From Lachnospiraceae bacterium (GTDB lineage: Bacteria; Bacillota; Clostridia; Lachnospirales; Lachnospiraceae): a DNA stretch of 64,000 nt. This document shows positions 1-8,211 of this stretch, piece after piece. The notes under the pieces are model-generated. The model made no database searches. It was not told the DNA's origin and was given only the letters and a program-made list of their open reading frames with translations. The DNA is taken from the NCBI GenBank assembly GCA_017614155.1, contig JAGACK010000008.1, positions 45,424 to 109,423 of the forward strand, written 5' to 3'. Numbering within the stretch: position 1 is the first letter of the stretch; each line of letters starts with the position of its first letter. The translations under genes were made by a program, and so were the position numbers.

Positions 1-2121
1 TATGTTGGGCGCGTACGGCCTGCATCTTGCCTTCAGTACATTTGATACTGCCGATTCGACTGACTTCCTCTGAGGAAGCACTGCGCCGTCCTCGCCAAAT
101 TCCACAACATCAGTCTTTACATATGCCCTGTAGTGATAGACCGTATCCTCATCCAGTTTTCTGTCGGTGATATAGACACCTTCCGCAGGGATGATCACAC
201 CGTTCTTTACGAATTCCCCGTTGTTTTTATAAGTAAGCGGAGATGCCTGCTTTGTCCCGTAGTATTCAAATTCCGCTATTTTGTCAGCCGAAATGCTGAT
301 GATGTCGTCATCAAAATCATTCTTCTTTCCGGTCAGGGATCTTTCAACGACATAGGTTTTGCTTCCCCTGATCTTTGAAAATCTGAAATCAAGACTTGAA
401 GCATCATGCTGCATTGTTGACAGAGTCAGCCCTATGGGAGCGCAAGCCTTGTAGGAATACTCACGCGCCATTCCGTAATTCTGGTTTTTGTCATATCCTA
501 TTACATTAACCTTGTAGATGTAGGTACTGTTTGCTTCGCGTCCCGCCTGTTTATCAACAAATTTAGTTGCCAGCTGTCCGAACTGTATGTCGGACTTCTT
601 ATCCTTTTCCTTGGACTTGTTTGCTCCGTTGAGGAGAATCCAGTCCTCATTTACATCATCATATCTGTAGATCATGTATCTGGCCTGATCCATCTTTTTC
701 TCGGAGGCCGTCTTTTTGCTGTCCTTCTTTCCTTTGTATTTGTATGTTTTAGCTGCCTTCCAGGTGATCGTGACAAATCCCTTTTCATCCAGCTTGACGG
801 ATGAGATCACGGGTGCTGTCAGATCATTTGATGTCCAGTCGTGTCTTACAATCGAGATGTTTCCGGGAACGAGCCTCACGGAGGCATAGTTCTTTGACAA
901 TGTGTTTCCGGCGCCAAAAACCTTTGCCTTTCCCGAATCGTTCAGTTCAAATTTATTCGGGCTTACGGACACCCCGTCTCCGGAGATGAGGCTTGTGGGG
1001 TCCCATGTAAAGTCATTAACAGTAAGATTCAGATTCGCAGAAAGTGTCTTTACATCCGAACGGTCGGATTCTATCGTAAAGCCCTTCCTCTGTTCATCCG
1101 TCACCCTATTTTTGTCATAATTCTTTTTGAAGCTCTTTGATCTGATGATGAGATTCGTCGAAAGTACGACAAGCTTTCCGGCAGAGACCGTCACCTTTTC
1201 ATAGTTGTGCTCTATCGCTGATGTATCAAGGCTGATATATTGTTCACCGGCATTAATCTGCGAGCCTCCCACTGCGATCCTGTCAAGGTCATTTGTATTT
1301 GAGCTGAGCGAATAGGGGAACAGCTGACCGCTGACTATATAAGGCTTGTTGACCGGTGTCAGCGCAGAGCCGTCATAATACTTGCTGCCTCCGTTTATGG
1401 ACACGGAAACAGCAGCAGCCTTGTTTATCGAAATAAATACGACGCTGTTCGCGCTGACATTACCGTCCCTTATCACATCCACCGAAACAACATACTTTCC
1501 GGCATCAACTGCAGAGACCGTAAAAGCCTTTCTTGTCGAATTCACATCTATCAGATTCTCGGAGGGAACACCGGCAAAATCGCTTTTTGTATAATCGGAA
1601 GGCAAAGCCTTTCCGGTGCTGGCGCTTATCAGATATGTCTTAAATTCATAGCCTGTACTGACATTTGAGCTTATGGTTATGTTTTGTTTTTTTCCGTTAT
1701 ATGAAACCTCGTCGCCGCTGACATAGAGCTTAGGTATTACCTCATCTCCCGCTGCCTCTTCGGCTTCATTTCCCGAAACAGCTTCTTCTGCAGGCTCTTT
1801 ATTTCCGGAAACCGTGTCACCGCTTACCGTATTTTTGCTTACGGCCGGATCAGGGCTTTCTTCACCCGGGTTCTCTTCTCCCGCGCTCTCCTCCTGTTTT
1901 GAAGGCGCAGGCTCTTCTGTCTGCCCTCCGCCATTTTCGCTTATCACTTCCGAATCTTCGGGAACCTGCGTATCTTCGGGCGCTGAAGGCTCATTTACTC
2001 CCTCTTCAGCCGGGATCTTATTATCCGAAATCTCATCCGCAAGCAGGGATGAATTCGATCCGAATATCATCGAAAGCGCAAGTATCACGGCCAAAACAGA
2101 TCTGACTCTTTTTCTTCTCAT
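1..2121 (-). CDS. Secreted multidomain surface protein (partial, C-terminus off window)
   Basis: The reading frame is open from the ATG at 2121 to the window edge, giving 707 residues without a stop. An AAGGAG ribosome site lies 7 bases before the ATG. The first 30 residues form a signal peptide: RRKRVR, then a hydrophobic stretch to about residue 28. Residues 30-130 are a Pro/Glu/Ser-rich low-complexity linker with four copies of VSGN/VSGD. After this come beta-rich segments; one near residues 215-300 resembles the MBG/YDG immunoglobulin-like family (inference), and two later segments resemble fibronectin type III folds. No enzyme motif and no sorting signal are visible, but the C-terminus, where an anchor would lie, is missing. 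The gene is transcribed away from the FAD gene at 2368. Function unknown; an adhesive or structural surface role is likely. Confidence 0.8.
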   Translation of the reverse strand, partial: MRRKRVRSVLAVILALSMIFGSNSSLLADEISDNKIPAEEGVNEPSAPEDTQVPEDSEVISENGGGQTEEPAPSKQEESAGEENPGEESPDPAVSKNTVSGDTVSGNKEPAEEAVSGNEAEEAAGDEVIPKLYVSGDEVSYNGKKQNITISSNVSTGYEFKTYLISASTGKALPSDYTKSDFAGVPSENLIDVNSTRKAFTVSAVDAGKYVVSVDVIRDGNVSANSVVFISINKAAAVSVSINGGSKYYDGSALTPVNKPYIVSGQLFPYSLSSNTNDLDRIAVGGSQINAGEQYISLDTSAIEHNYEKVTVSAGKLVVLSTNLIIRSKSFKKNYDKNRVTDEQRKGFTIESDRSDVKTLSANLNLTVNDFTWDPTSLISGDGVSVSPNKFELNDSGKAKVFGAGNTLSKNYASVRLVPGNISIVRHDWTSNDLTAPVISSVKLDEKGFVTITWKAAKTYKYKGKKDSKKTASEKKMDQARYMIYRYDDVNEDWILLNGANKSKEKDKKSDIQFGQLATKFVDKQAGREANSTYIYKVNVIGYDKNQNYGMAREYSYKACAPIGLTLSTMQHDASSLDFRFSKIRGSKTYVVERSLTGKKNDFDDDIISISADKIAEFEYYGTKQASPLTYKNNGEFVKNGVIIPAEGVYITDRKLDEDTVYHYRAYVKTDVVEFGEDGAVLPQRKSVESAVSNVLKARCRPYAPNI

Positions 2122-2237
2122 AATAAATACTCCTTGGATCTCCTCCCGGTCTGTGTTTTCCCGTCAGCCCGCAAAGCGTAACCTCCGGCGACCATATTTA
2201 GTGGACAATCTCCACCCTCATAACAACATATAGTGAA

Positions 2238-2266
2238 ACTATATCACAGATTAACATAATAAGCAA
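2238..2266 (-). promoter_or_regulatory. Sigma-A-type promoter of the secreted protein gene
   Basis: On the minus strand TTGCTT (2261-2266), a 17-base spacer and TATAGT (2238-2243) face the gene starting at 2121. The implied start of transcription near 2231 leaves a leader of about 110 bases, which holds a small CGC-TTT-GCG hairpin inside a GGTC/GACC closing stem. I cannot match the leader to a known riboswitch. Confidence 0.6.
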
Positions 2267-2323
2267 ACATAAAATTCTATCCTTTTAATAATTCTGAGTA
2301 AACATCCGATTTTTCGGGGTTTG

Positions 2324-2332
2324 TGTTATAAT
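2324..2332 (+). promoter_or_regulatory. Extended -10 promoter of the FAD oxidoreductase gene
   Basis: TATAAT at 2327-2332 is preceded by TGT, forming an extended -10 element. No good -35 box is visible, which fits an extended -10 promoter. It lies 35 bases before the ATG at 2368. Confidence 0.5.
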
Positions 2333-2367
2333 TATGATCAGGCTCATAAAAGTCAGGAGGTACTATC

Positions 2368-3732
2368 ATGGATTATGATGTGATAATCATCGGAGCGGGT
2401 CCCGGCGGGATCTTCGCGGCATATGAACTGACAAAGAACGATCCTTCGCTGAAGGTAGCTGTTTTCGAAGCCGGACATGCTTTAGAGGACAGGGTCTGCC
2501 CGATAGACGGTGTTAAAGTCAGGGGCTGCATCCACTGCAAAAGCTGTTCGATAATGAGCGGGTTCGGCGGCGCCGGCGCTTTTTCCGACGGCAAATACAA
2601 CATCACAAATGATTTCGGCGGAACTCTCCATGAACATATCGGGCGTGATGAAGCGATAAGGCTCATGGAATATGTGGACCGTATAAACCTTGAAAACGGC
2701 GGCGAAGGAACAAAACTGTATTCCACGACAAATACGGATCTGAAAAAGATCTGCATGCAGAACAAGCTCCAGCTGCTTGATGCATCGGTCAGACATCTCG
2801 GGACCGATATCAACTATGTCGTCCTTAAAAATCTGTTTGCCCTGCTGAAGGACAAAGCTTCATTCTTCTTTATGACTCCGGTGGAAAGCATCAAAAAGAC
2901 TGCTGATGGTTTTCTCATACATACCAAAGACGGTGACCATGAATGCAGAAAATGCATCGTCTCTGCAGGCCGGATCGGCAGCAAATGGATGGAGGAGACC
3001 TGCAGAAGCCTTGATATACCCACAAAATCAAACCGTGTGGACATAGGGGTGAGAGTCGAGCTGCCCGCAGTGCTTTTCGCGCATCTGACGGACGAGCTCT
3101 ATGAAAGCAAGATAGTCTATCGCACCGAGAAATTTGAAGACCGTGTGAGGACCTTTTGCATGAATCCTTACGGAAGCGTCGTTACCGAGAATACAAACGG
3201 CATAGTCACCGTCAACGGACACAGTTTTGATGATCCCGAAAAGAGGACAAAAAATACAAACTTTGCCCTGCTTGTCGCAAAGCATTTTTCGGAACCCTTC
3301 AAAGACAGCAACGGATACGGCGAGAGCATCGCCCGTCTTTCAAACATGCTCGGAGGCGGAGTGATCGTACAGCGCTTCGGTGATATCATCCGCGGCAGAA
3401 GGAGCACTGCAAAAAGAATAACGGAAAACTTCGTGACGCCCACTCTCCAGGCGGAACCCGGAGACTTAAGCCTTGTCCTGCCCAAAAGGATAATGGACGG
3501 GATACTGGAGATGATCTACGCCCTTGACAAGATCGCTCCAGGCACCGCAAATGATGACACCCTGCTCTATGGCGTGGAAGTAAAGTTCTACAATATGGAA
3601 GTGGATGTGAACGAAAACCTTGAAACAGCCTACAAGGGACTGTATATCATAGGTGACGGAAGCGGTGTGACGCATTCTCTTTCGCACGCATCCGCAAGCG
3701 GAGTCTATGTCGCGCGAAAGATCCTGGAGTGA
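2368..3732 (+). CDS. FAD-dependent oxidoreductase (COG2509-like)
   Basis: 454 residues. The N-terminus carries a Rossmann dinucleotide-binding motif, GAGPGG, at residues 8-13, followed by an acidic residue at the end of the second strand (VFEAG). Residues 45-75 hold a short cysteine cluster (CP...CIHCKSC) followed by a FGGAGAFSDGK block, typical of the uncharacterised FAD-dependent dehydrogenases of COG2509. The C-terminus has the second FAD-contacting stretch, LYIIGDGSG, near residue 425. The substrate is unknown for this family. AGGAGG lies 7 bases before the ATG. The gene stands alone, 93 bases before the ClpX-like gene, which has its own promoter. Likely a soluble cytoplasmic protein. Confidence 0.85.
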   Translation: MDYDVIIIGAGPGGIFAAYELTKNDPSLKVAVFEAGHALEDRVCPIDGVKVRGCIHCKSCSIMSGFGGAGAFSDGKYNITNDFGGTLHEHIGRDEAIRLMEYVDRINLENGGEGTKLYSTTNTDLKKICMQNKLQLLDASVRHLGTDINYVVLKNLFALLKDKASFFFMTPVESIKKTADGFLIHTKDGDHECRKCIVSAGRIGSKWMEETCRSLDIPTKSNRVDIGVRVELPAVLFAHLTDELYESKIVYRTEKFEDRVRTFCMNPYGSVVTENTNGIVTVNGHSFDDPEKRTKNTNFALLVAKHFSEPFKDSNGYGESIARLSNMLGGGVIVQRFGDIIRGRRSTAKRITENFVTPTLQAEPGDLSLVLPKRIMDGILEMIYALDKIAPGTANDDTLLYGVEVKFYNMEVDVNENLETAYKGLYIIGDGSGVTHSLSHASASGVYVARKILE

Positions 3733-3740
3733 AGCTTCCG

Positions 3741-3769
3741 ATGACAAAAAAATACAGGCATGATACAAT
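3741..3769 (+). promoter_or_regulatory. Promoter of the clpX-like five-gene operon
   Basis: ATGACA (3741-3746), a 17-base spacer and TACAAT (3764-3769) lie between the FAD gene stop and the ATG at 3826. Five of six -35 positions and five of six -10 positions match the sigma-A consensus. Confidence 0.5.
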
Positions 3770-3825
3770 TCAAAGAAACGAAGCAATTCGTGATATCATA
3801 AAGCATCTTCATCACGAGGTAATAA

Positions 3826-5400
3826 ATGCCGGATAATAATAACGATAATAACAAAAAAACGGAATACTGCACAATATGCAGAAGAAGCGACAGCACCGCA
3901 GGGACCATGTTCCATCTGCCGGGCGGCATCAACATGTGCAGCGACTGCATGAGGACATCCCTTGAATCCATGTCACGCATGGGCTATGTCAATCCCTTTG
4001 CGCCTCAAACCGGTGAAAAACCGGATGAAAAGACAGTTTCCGGCGAAAACGCAGAAGAAAAGAAAATAATAAAGGAAACTGCGTCAGCTGATGACATTAC
4101 CGTAGAGGATAAGGTTCCCGATAAAGATCCTTCTGAAGAGACCGAAGGTTCTGAAACGGAAGAAGCAGCCGGCCCGGGGTTCTTTGGGATCCCCAACATT
4201 CAGTTCCTGAACCTTTCGGATTTCGGAAGCCTGGGTCTTGGAGGACCCCGGCCAAAGGCAAAAAAGAAAGATCCGGATGCACTGAAAAAGCAGTTTGATC
4301 TGACAAAGATACCCAGACCTCACAGGATCAAGGAGATGCTTGATGAATATGTCATAGGACAGGACATGGCAAAAAAAGTCATCTCCGTAGCGGTATATAA
4401 CCACTACAAGAGAGTCAATGCGGATCTTTCCGACACAAACAAGAAGGAGATCGAAAAATCAAATATACTGCTGATCGGACCCACAGGCTGCGGCAAGACA
4501 TATCTGGTTCGAACGCTTGCAAAGCTTCTTGATGTGCCTCTTGCGACAGCAGATGCCACCTCCCTGACAGAAGCCGGATACATCGGCGATGATATAGAAT
4601 CCGTCGTCAGCAAGCTTCTCACTGCTGCCGGAAACGATGTTGAAAAAGCAGAATGCGGCATCATCTTTATTGATGAGATCGACAAGCTCGCCAGAAAAAA
4701 GAATGCCACGACCCGTGATGTGAGCGGAGAAAGCGTCCAGCAGGGAATGCTCAAGCTCCTCGAGGGTTCCACCATAGAAGTCCCCGTGGGGGCAAACAGC
4801 AAAAACGCCATGGTACCGATGGCACAGATTAACACGAAGAATATCCTGTTTATCTGCGGAGGCGCCTTCCCGGATCTGGATGAGATCATAAAGCAGCGTC
4901 TTCGAAAGGAAACCTCCATCGGTTTCAATGCCGAACTCAAGGATAAATGGGACAAGGAAAAGAACATCCTTTCAAAGGTGACCGTTGAGGATATCAAAAA
5001 CTTCGGCATGATACCGGAATTTGTGGGCAGGATGCCTATCATCTGTTCCCTTGAAGGACTCAACGAAGATGCTCTCGTAAGGATACTGAAGGAACCCAAA
5101 AACGCCATCACAAAACAGTATGAAGCTCTTCTTGAAATGGATGAAGTAAAGCTCGAGTTTACGGATGAAGCCCTTCATCTGATAGCAAAAAAAGCCCTTG
5201 AAAAGGATACCGGCGCAAGAGCTCTCCGCGCAGTTATCGAGGAATTCATGCTGGATATCATGTTTGAAGTGCCAAAAGACGACAATATCGGCAGGGTCAT
5301 CATAACCGGAGACTTCGTTGAAGGAAAAGGAAGTCCGGGAATAGTGATGAGAGGCCAGTCACAGGATAATATACCAAGGATAGGCTATGCGAACAGCTGA
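3826..5400 (+). CDS. ClpX-like AAA+ protein unfoldase, divergent paralogue
   Basis: 524 residues against about 420 for standard ClpX. The N-terminal zinc finger has Cys15, Cys18, Cys38 and Cys41. Residues 55-160 form an acidic, Pro/Glu-rich linker absent from ordinary ClpX. The AAA+ module has Walker A GPTGCGKT (218-225), pore loop GYIG (251-254), Walker B with IDEIDK (282-287), the ClpX-type TRDVSGE block and the IGF tripeptide (365-367) that docks on ClpP. The RKH loop, which in E. coli ClpX contacts ssrA-type tails, is replaced by NSKN near residue 324. So ClpP binding is probably kept while substrate choice has changed (inference). The start has an AGGT ribosome site. The signal peptidase II-like gene starts 14 bases inside its 3' end. 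The housekeeping clpX is probably elsewhere. Confidence 0.85.
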   Translation: MPDNNNDNNKKTEYCTICRRSDSTAGTMFHLPGGINMCSDCMRTSLESMSRMGYVNPFAPQTGEKPDEKTVSGENAEEKKIIKETASADDITVEDKVPDKDPSEETEGSETEEAAGPGFFGIPNIQFLNLSDFGSLGLGGPRPKAKKKDPDALKKQFDLTKIPRPHRIKEMLDEYVIGQDMAKKVISVAVYNHYKRVNADLSDTNKKEIEKSNILLIGPTGCGKTYLVRTLAKLLDVPLATADATSLTEAGYIGDDIESVVSKLLTAAGNDVEKAECGIIFIDEIDKLARKKNATTRDVSGESVQQGMLKLLEGSTIEVPVGANSKNAMVPMAQINTKNILFICGGAFPDLDEIIKQRLRKETSIGFNAELKDKWDKEKNILSKVTVEDIKNFGMIPEFVGRMPIICSLEGLNEDALVRILKEPKNAITKQYEALLEMDEVKLEFTDEALHLIAKKALEKDTGARALRAVIEEFMLDIMFEVPKDDNIGRVIITGDFVEGKGSPGIVMRGQSQDNIPRIGYANS

Positions 5401-5788
5401 GCTTTTGGGCGTGTCGGCAGCCATAGCACTTGCCGACACCATAATAAAAGCAAGTATTAAAGAGCCCCTGATAACAAAAAACAGGGGCTTTGCACATAAC
5501 AGGCTTGATGATCATCAGCATGTCGTCGCTGCAGTCTCTGCCCTTCTTACGGCAGTCGTTGCAAAGGATATCCTTTCAGGAAAAAAACGCTCCTTATGGC
5601 TTGCCCTGATACTGGGAGGAGCTCTGTCAAATACTTATGAGCGTGTTTTCAAAGGCTATGTAACCGACTATATAAAGATAGGCAATACAGTCTATAATAT
5701 TTCAGACTTTGCGATATTTGCCGGAGCACTGATGCATACGATCCAAAGTCTCACATCAGAAAAGGAAGAATTAAAATGGGAAAAATAA
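5387..5788 (+). CDS. Signal peptidase II (LspA)-like membrane protein
   Basis: 133 residues, shorter than the usual 150-165, with four hydrophobic segments (about 5-20, 45-63, 68-83 and 102-118). It keeps the family pattern: an Asp-x3-Lys near residue 17, an N-x-G-x-A block at 32-36, a GGALSN block, and the two aspartates expected to be catalytic in VTD (94) and NISD (107). The DR pair after GGALSN has become ER. Signal peptidase II removes lipoprotein signal peptides after lipidation of the +1 cysteine. Because the protein is short and sits in an unusual operon, it may be a specialised paralogue rather than the housekeeping enzyme. The start overlaps the upstream stop by 14 bases and its own stop overlaps the next start by 13, so translation is probably coupled. 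Confidence 0.7.
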   Translation: MRTAELLGVSAAIALADTIIKASIKEPLITKNRGFAHNRLDDHQHVVAAVSALLTAVVAKDILSGKKRSLWLALILGGALSNTYERVFKGYVTDYIKIGNTVYNISDFAIFAGALMHTIQSLTSEKEELKWEK

Positions 5789-6711
5789 AAGCAGTGGTAT
5801 CACTCGGACATGACGCATTGGGTTATACGACACTGGAGCAGTGGGATGCAGTAAAAGAGACTGCAAAAGCGCTGGCCGATCTCATCGAGGATGATTATGA
5901 TCTGATCATCACTCATTCCAACGGGCCGCAGGTATCCATGATACACAAAGCCATGACGGAACTGAGACGGATCTACCCCGACTACACTCCTGCGGCGATG
6001 TGTGTATGTACTGCCATGAGCCAGGGCTATGTGGGTTACGATATCCAGAACTCGCTCAAAGCAGAGCTGTTAAAGCGCGGCATAAATAAATCTGTAGCCA
6101 CTATACTGACCCAGGTTACCGTAGACGCTTACGATGATGCTTTTTATCATCCGACAAAAAGGATCGGGCGGCACATGACCGCCGAAGAAGCTGCAATGGA
6201 GGAAAGGAAAGGAAATTTCACCGTTGAGGATCCTGGAAAAGGATACTTAAGAGTCGTTGCAACTCCCGAGCCTTTGCACATCGTAGAGATAGAAGCCATA
6301 AAGACTCTCTCCGATTCCGGTGCTGCCGTCATAGCGGCCGGAGGAGGCGGCATTCCTGTGATAGAACAGAACGGTTCCCTTCGGGGCGCATCTGCCGTCA
6401 TTGAAAAAGACAGCATTGCCTCACGCCTTGCTGTAGATACGGGAGCTGACATGCTCATCATACTTACAGGCATAGATTCGGTAAAGATAGACTTCGAAAA
6501 AGATACCGAAAGATCCATCGCGCTGATGAACACCGGCGAAGCAAAAAAATACCTTTCCGAGGGACAGTTCGGCGAAGGAACGATGAAACCCAAGATAGAG
6601 GCTGCGATTGCCTTCCTCGAAAAAAGACCTGAATCAAAAGTCCTTATAACCTCTCTGTCAAAAGCCAGAGATGCCCTGGCAGGCAATACAGGCACTACCA
6701 TAATAAAATAA
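5776..6711 (+). CDS. arcC: Carbamate kinase family protein (ArcC-like)
   Basis: 311 residues, the family's usual length. Carbamate kinase makes ATP from carbamoyl phosphate at the end of the arginine or agmatine deiminase pathway. Family blocks are clear: SNGPQV near residue 50, AAGGGGIPVI near 191, IEKD-type and LTGID blocks, and a C-terminal FGEGTMKPKIEA. The N-terminal phosphate loop reads SLGHDALG instead of the usual ALGGNAL, a change at two normally constant positions. No arginine deiminase, ornithine carbamoyltransferase or transporter gene lies nearby, so the pathway is uncertain. AAGGAAG precedes the ATG within the 3' end of the LspA-like gene. A role in amino-acid kinase chemistry is sure; carbamate as the substrate is likely. 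Confidence 0.8.
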   Translation: MGKIKAVVSLGHDALGYTTLEQWDAVKETAKALADLIEDDYDLIITHSNGPQVSMIHKAMTELRRIYPDYTPAAMCVCTAMSQGYVGYDIQNSLKAELLKRGINKSVATILTQVTVDAYDDAFYHPTKRIGRHMTAEEAAMEERKGNFTVEDPGKGYLRVVATPEPLHIVEIEAIKTLSDSGAAVIAAGGGGIPVIEQNGSLRGASAVIEKDSIASRLAVDTGADMLIILTGIDSVKIDFEKDTERSIALMNTGEAKKYLSEGQFGEGTMKPKIEAAIAFLEKRPESKVLITSLSKARDALAGNTGTTIIK

Positions 6712-6723
6712 CCGGAGTAAGGA

Positions 6724-8199
6724 ATGCTTTTTAATTCTTTCGGATTCGCTCTTTTTCTGCCGACGGTTTTTTGTCTGTACTGGGCGGTCCCCCATAAATA
6801 CAGATATATACTGCTGACTCTGGCCTCCCTGATATTCTATATGTTCGGAGGCCCGGCTTATGTACTGCTCATTTTGACCGATTCCTTCATCACATATGAA
6901 GCAGCCCTGCTCTGTGACAGGACGGATGACAGAAAAAAGAAAAAGACTATCCTTGTTCTCGCGCTCCTTCTGTGTATCCTGATACTCTGCTTTTTTAAAT
7001 ACTTTAACTTTACCCTGGACACATTTGAAAAAGTCTGCTCTCTTCTGTCTGTCCCGGTACAGCCATGGACAAAAAGGATACTGATGCCTGCAGGCATCTC
7101 CTTCTTTACTTTCCAGGCTCTCGGATATCTCATAGATGTTTACCGTAAGAATATACAACCCGAAAAAAACTATATCAGATATCTCCTGTTCGTATCCTTC
7201 TTCCCCCAGATAATGTCGGGACCCATAGGCAGGGCAAAAGACCTGCTGCCACAGCTTGTCGAAGAAAAAAAATTTGATGAGCCCCGTGCAGTTGAGGGCT
7301 TAAGACAGATGCTGTGGGGATTTGCAAAAAAACTCGTTGTCGCCGATACCCTGACCCGTTATGTGGATGTGGTATTTGATGATCCGACACAGTATTTCGG
7401 TCTTACTCTCATTACAGCGACAGTTCTTTTTACTTTCCAGATCTATTGTGACTTTTCCGGCTATTCCGATATCGCGATAGGAACTGCAAAACTGTTCAAT
7501 GTTGATCTTATGACCAATTTCAAAAGCCCTTATTTTTCAAGAAGCGTAAAGGAATTCTGGGGAAGATGGCACATCTCTCTTTCTACCTGGTTCCGCGATT
7601 ATGTATATATCCCTCTTGGCGGGAACAGATGCTCTGAAAAAAGAAATGCCTTTAACCTGATGGTCACCTTCCTTCTGTCGGGAATGTGGCATGGCGCAAA
7701 CTGGACCTTTATCCTGTGGGGAGCATTGCACGGGATCTATCAGATAACAGAAAACTTCTGCCACAGACATCTTGCAAAAAAAGAATACAGGACCATGAAG
7801 GAAAAGGATATCCAAAGGACTGTCCCCTGGAATATAGGCCACTTCATCCTGACCTTTGCGCTGGTGTCCTTTGCCTGGAGTTTTTTCAGGGCAGGAAGCA
7901 TAAGCGACATCTTCCATATCGTGACCCATATGACAAGGGGACTGGGACATCCCGTAAACTCCTATCTCATGATGCTGAACAACATGAACCTGTATAACAA
8001 AATGGTATTGAGGCTTTTCATTTATATAGCGATACTCATGGCAGTTGATTTTGTCGGATTAAAGCAGGACATTTATGCTCTTTTCGGAAAAATCAAAACG
8101 CCGGTCAGATGGATCATTTATACGCTTCTGACCACCTTTGTCATAGTTGAAGCACTGAATGGCGGGACTACACAGCAGTTTATCTACTTCCAGTTTTAG
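6724..8199 (+). CDS. MBOAT family membrane O-acyltransferase (AlgI/DltB-like)
   Basis: 491 residues with about ten membrane segments. It has the MBOAT signatures: FFPQIMSGPIGR near 160-170, YCDFSGYSD near 241-249, RWHISLSTWFRDYVYIPLGG at 281-300, and MWHGA at 321-325 with the invariant histidine at 323. Members of this family move acyl groups across the membrane to polysaccharides or teichoic acids with a partner protein. The next gene, 12 bases downstream, looks like that partner. Sequence spacing to carbamate kinase is also 12 bases, so all five genes probably share one mRNA. The AlgI branch fits better than DltB because no dltA or dltC is present. Likely role: O-acetylation of a surface glycan; the target is unknown. 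Confidence 0.9.
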   Translation: MLFNSFGFALFLPTVFCLYWAVPHKYRYILLTLASLIFYMFGGPAYVLLILTDSFITYEAALLCDRTDDRKKKKTILVLALLLCILILCFFKYFNFTLDTFEKVCSLLSVPVQPWTKRILMPAGISFFTFQALGYLIDVYRKNIQPEKNYIRYLLFVSFFPQIMSGPIGRAKDLLPQLVEEKKFDEPRAVEGLRQMLWGFAKKLVVADTLTRYVDVVFDDPTQYFGLTLITATVLFTFQIYCDFSGYSDIAIGTAKLFNVDLMTNFKSPYFSRSVKEFWGRWHISLSTWFRDYVYIPLGGNRCSEKRNAFNLMVTFLLSGMWHGANWTFILWGALHGIYQITENFCHRHLAKKEYRTMKEKDIQRTVPWNIGHFILTFALVSFAWSFFRAGSISDIFHIVTHMTRGLGHPVNSYLMMLNNMNLYNKMVLRLFIYIAILMAVDFVGLKQDIYALFGKIKTPVRWIIYTLLTTFVIVEALNGGTTQQFIYFQF

Positions 8200-8211
8200 G
8201 AGCATGACGGT

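Noticed and set aside
2122-2231. c-di-GMP-I riboswitch
   Set aside because: The CGCAAAGC string is on the strand opposite to transcription and the partner GGGCAAACC loop is missing.
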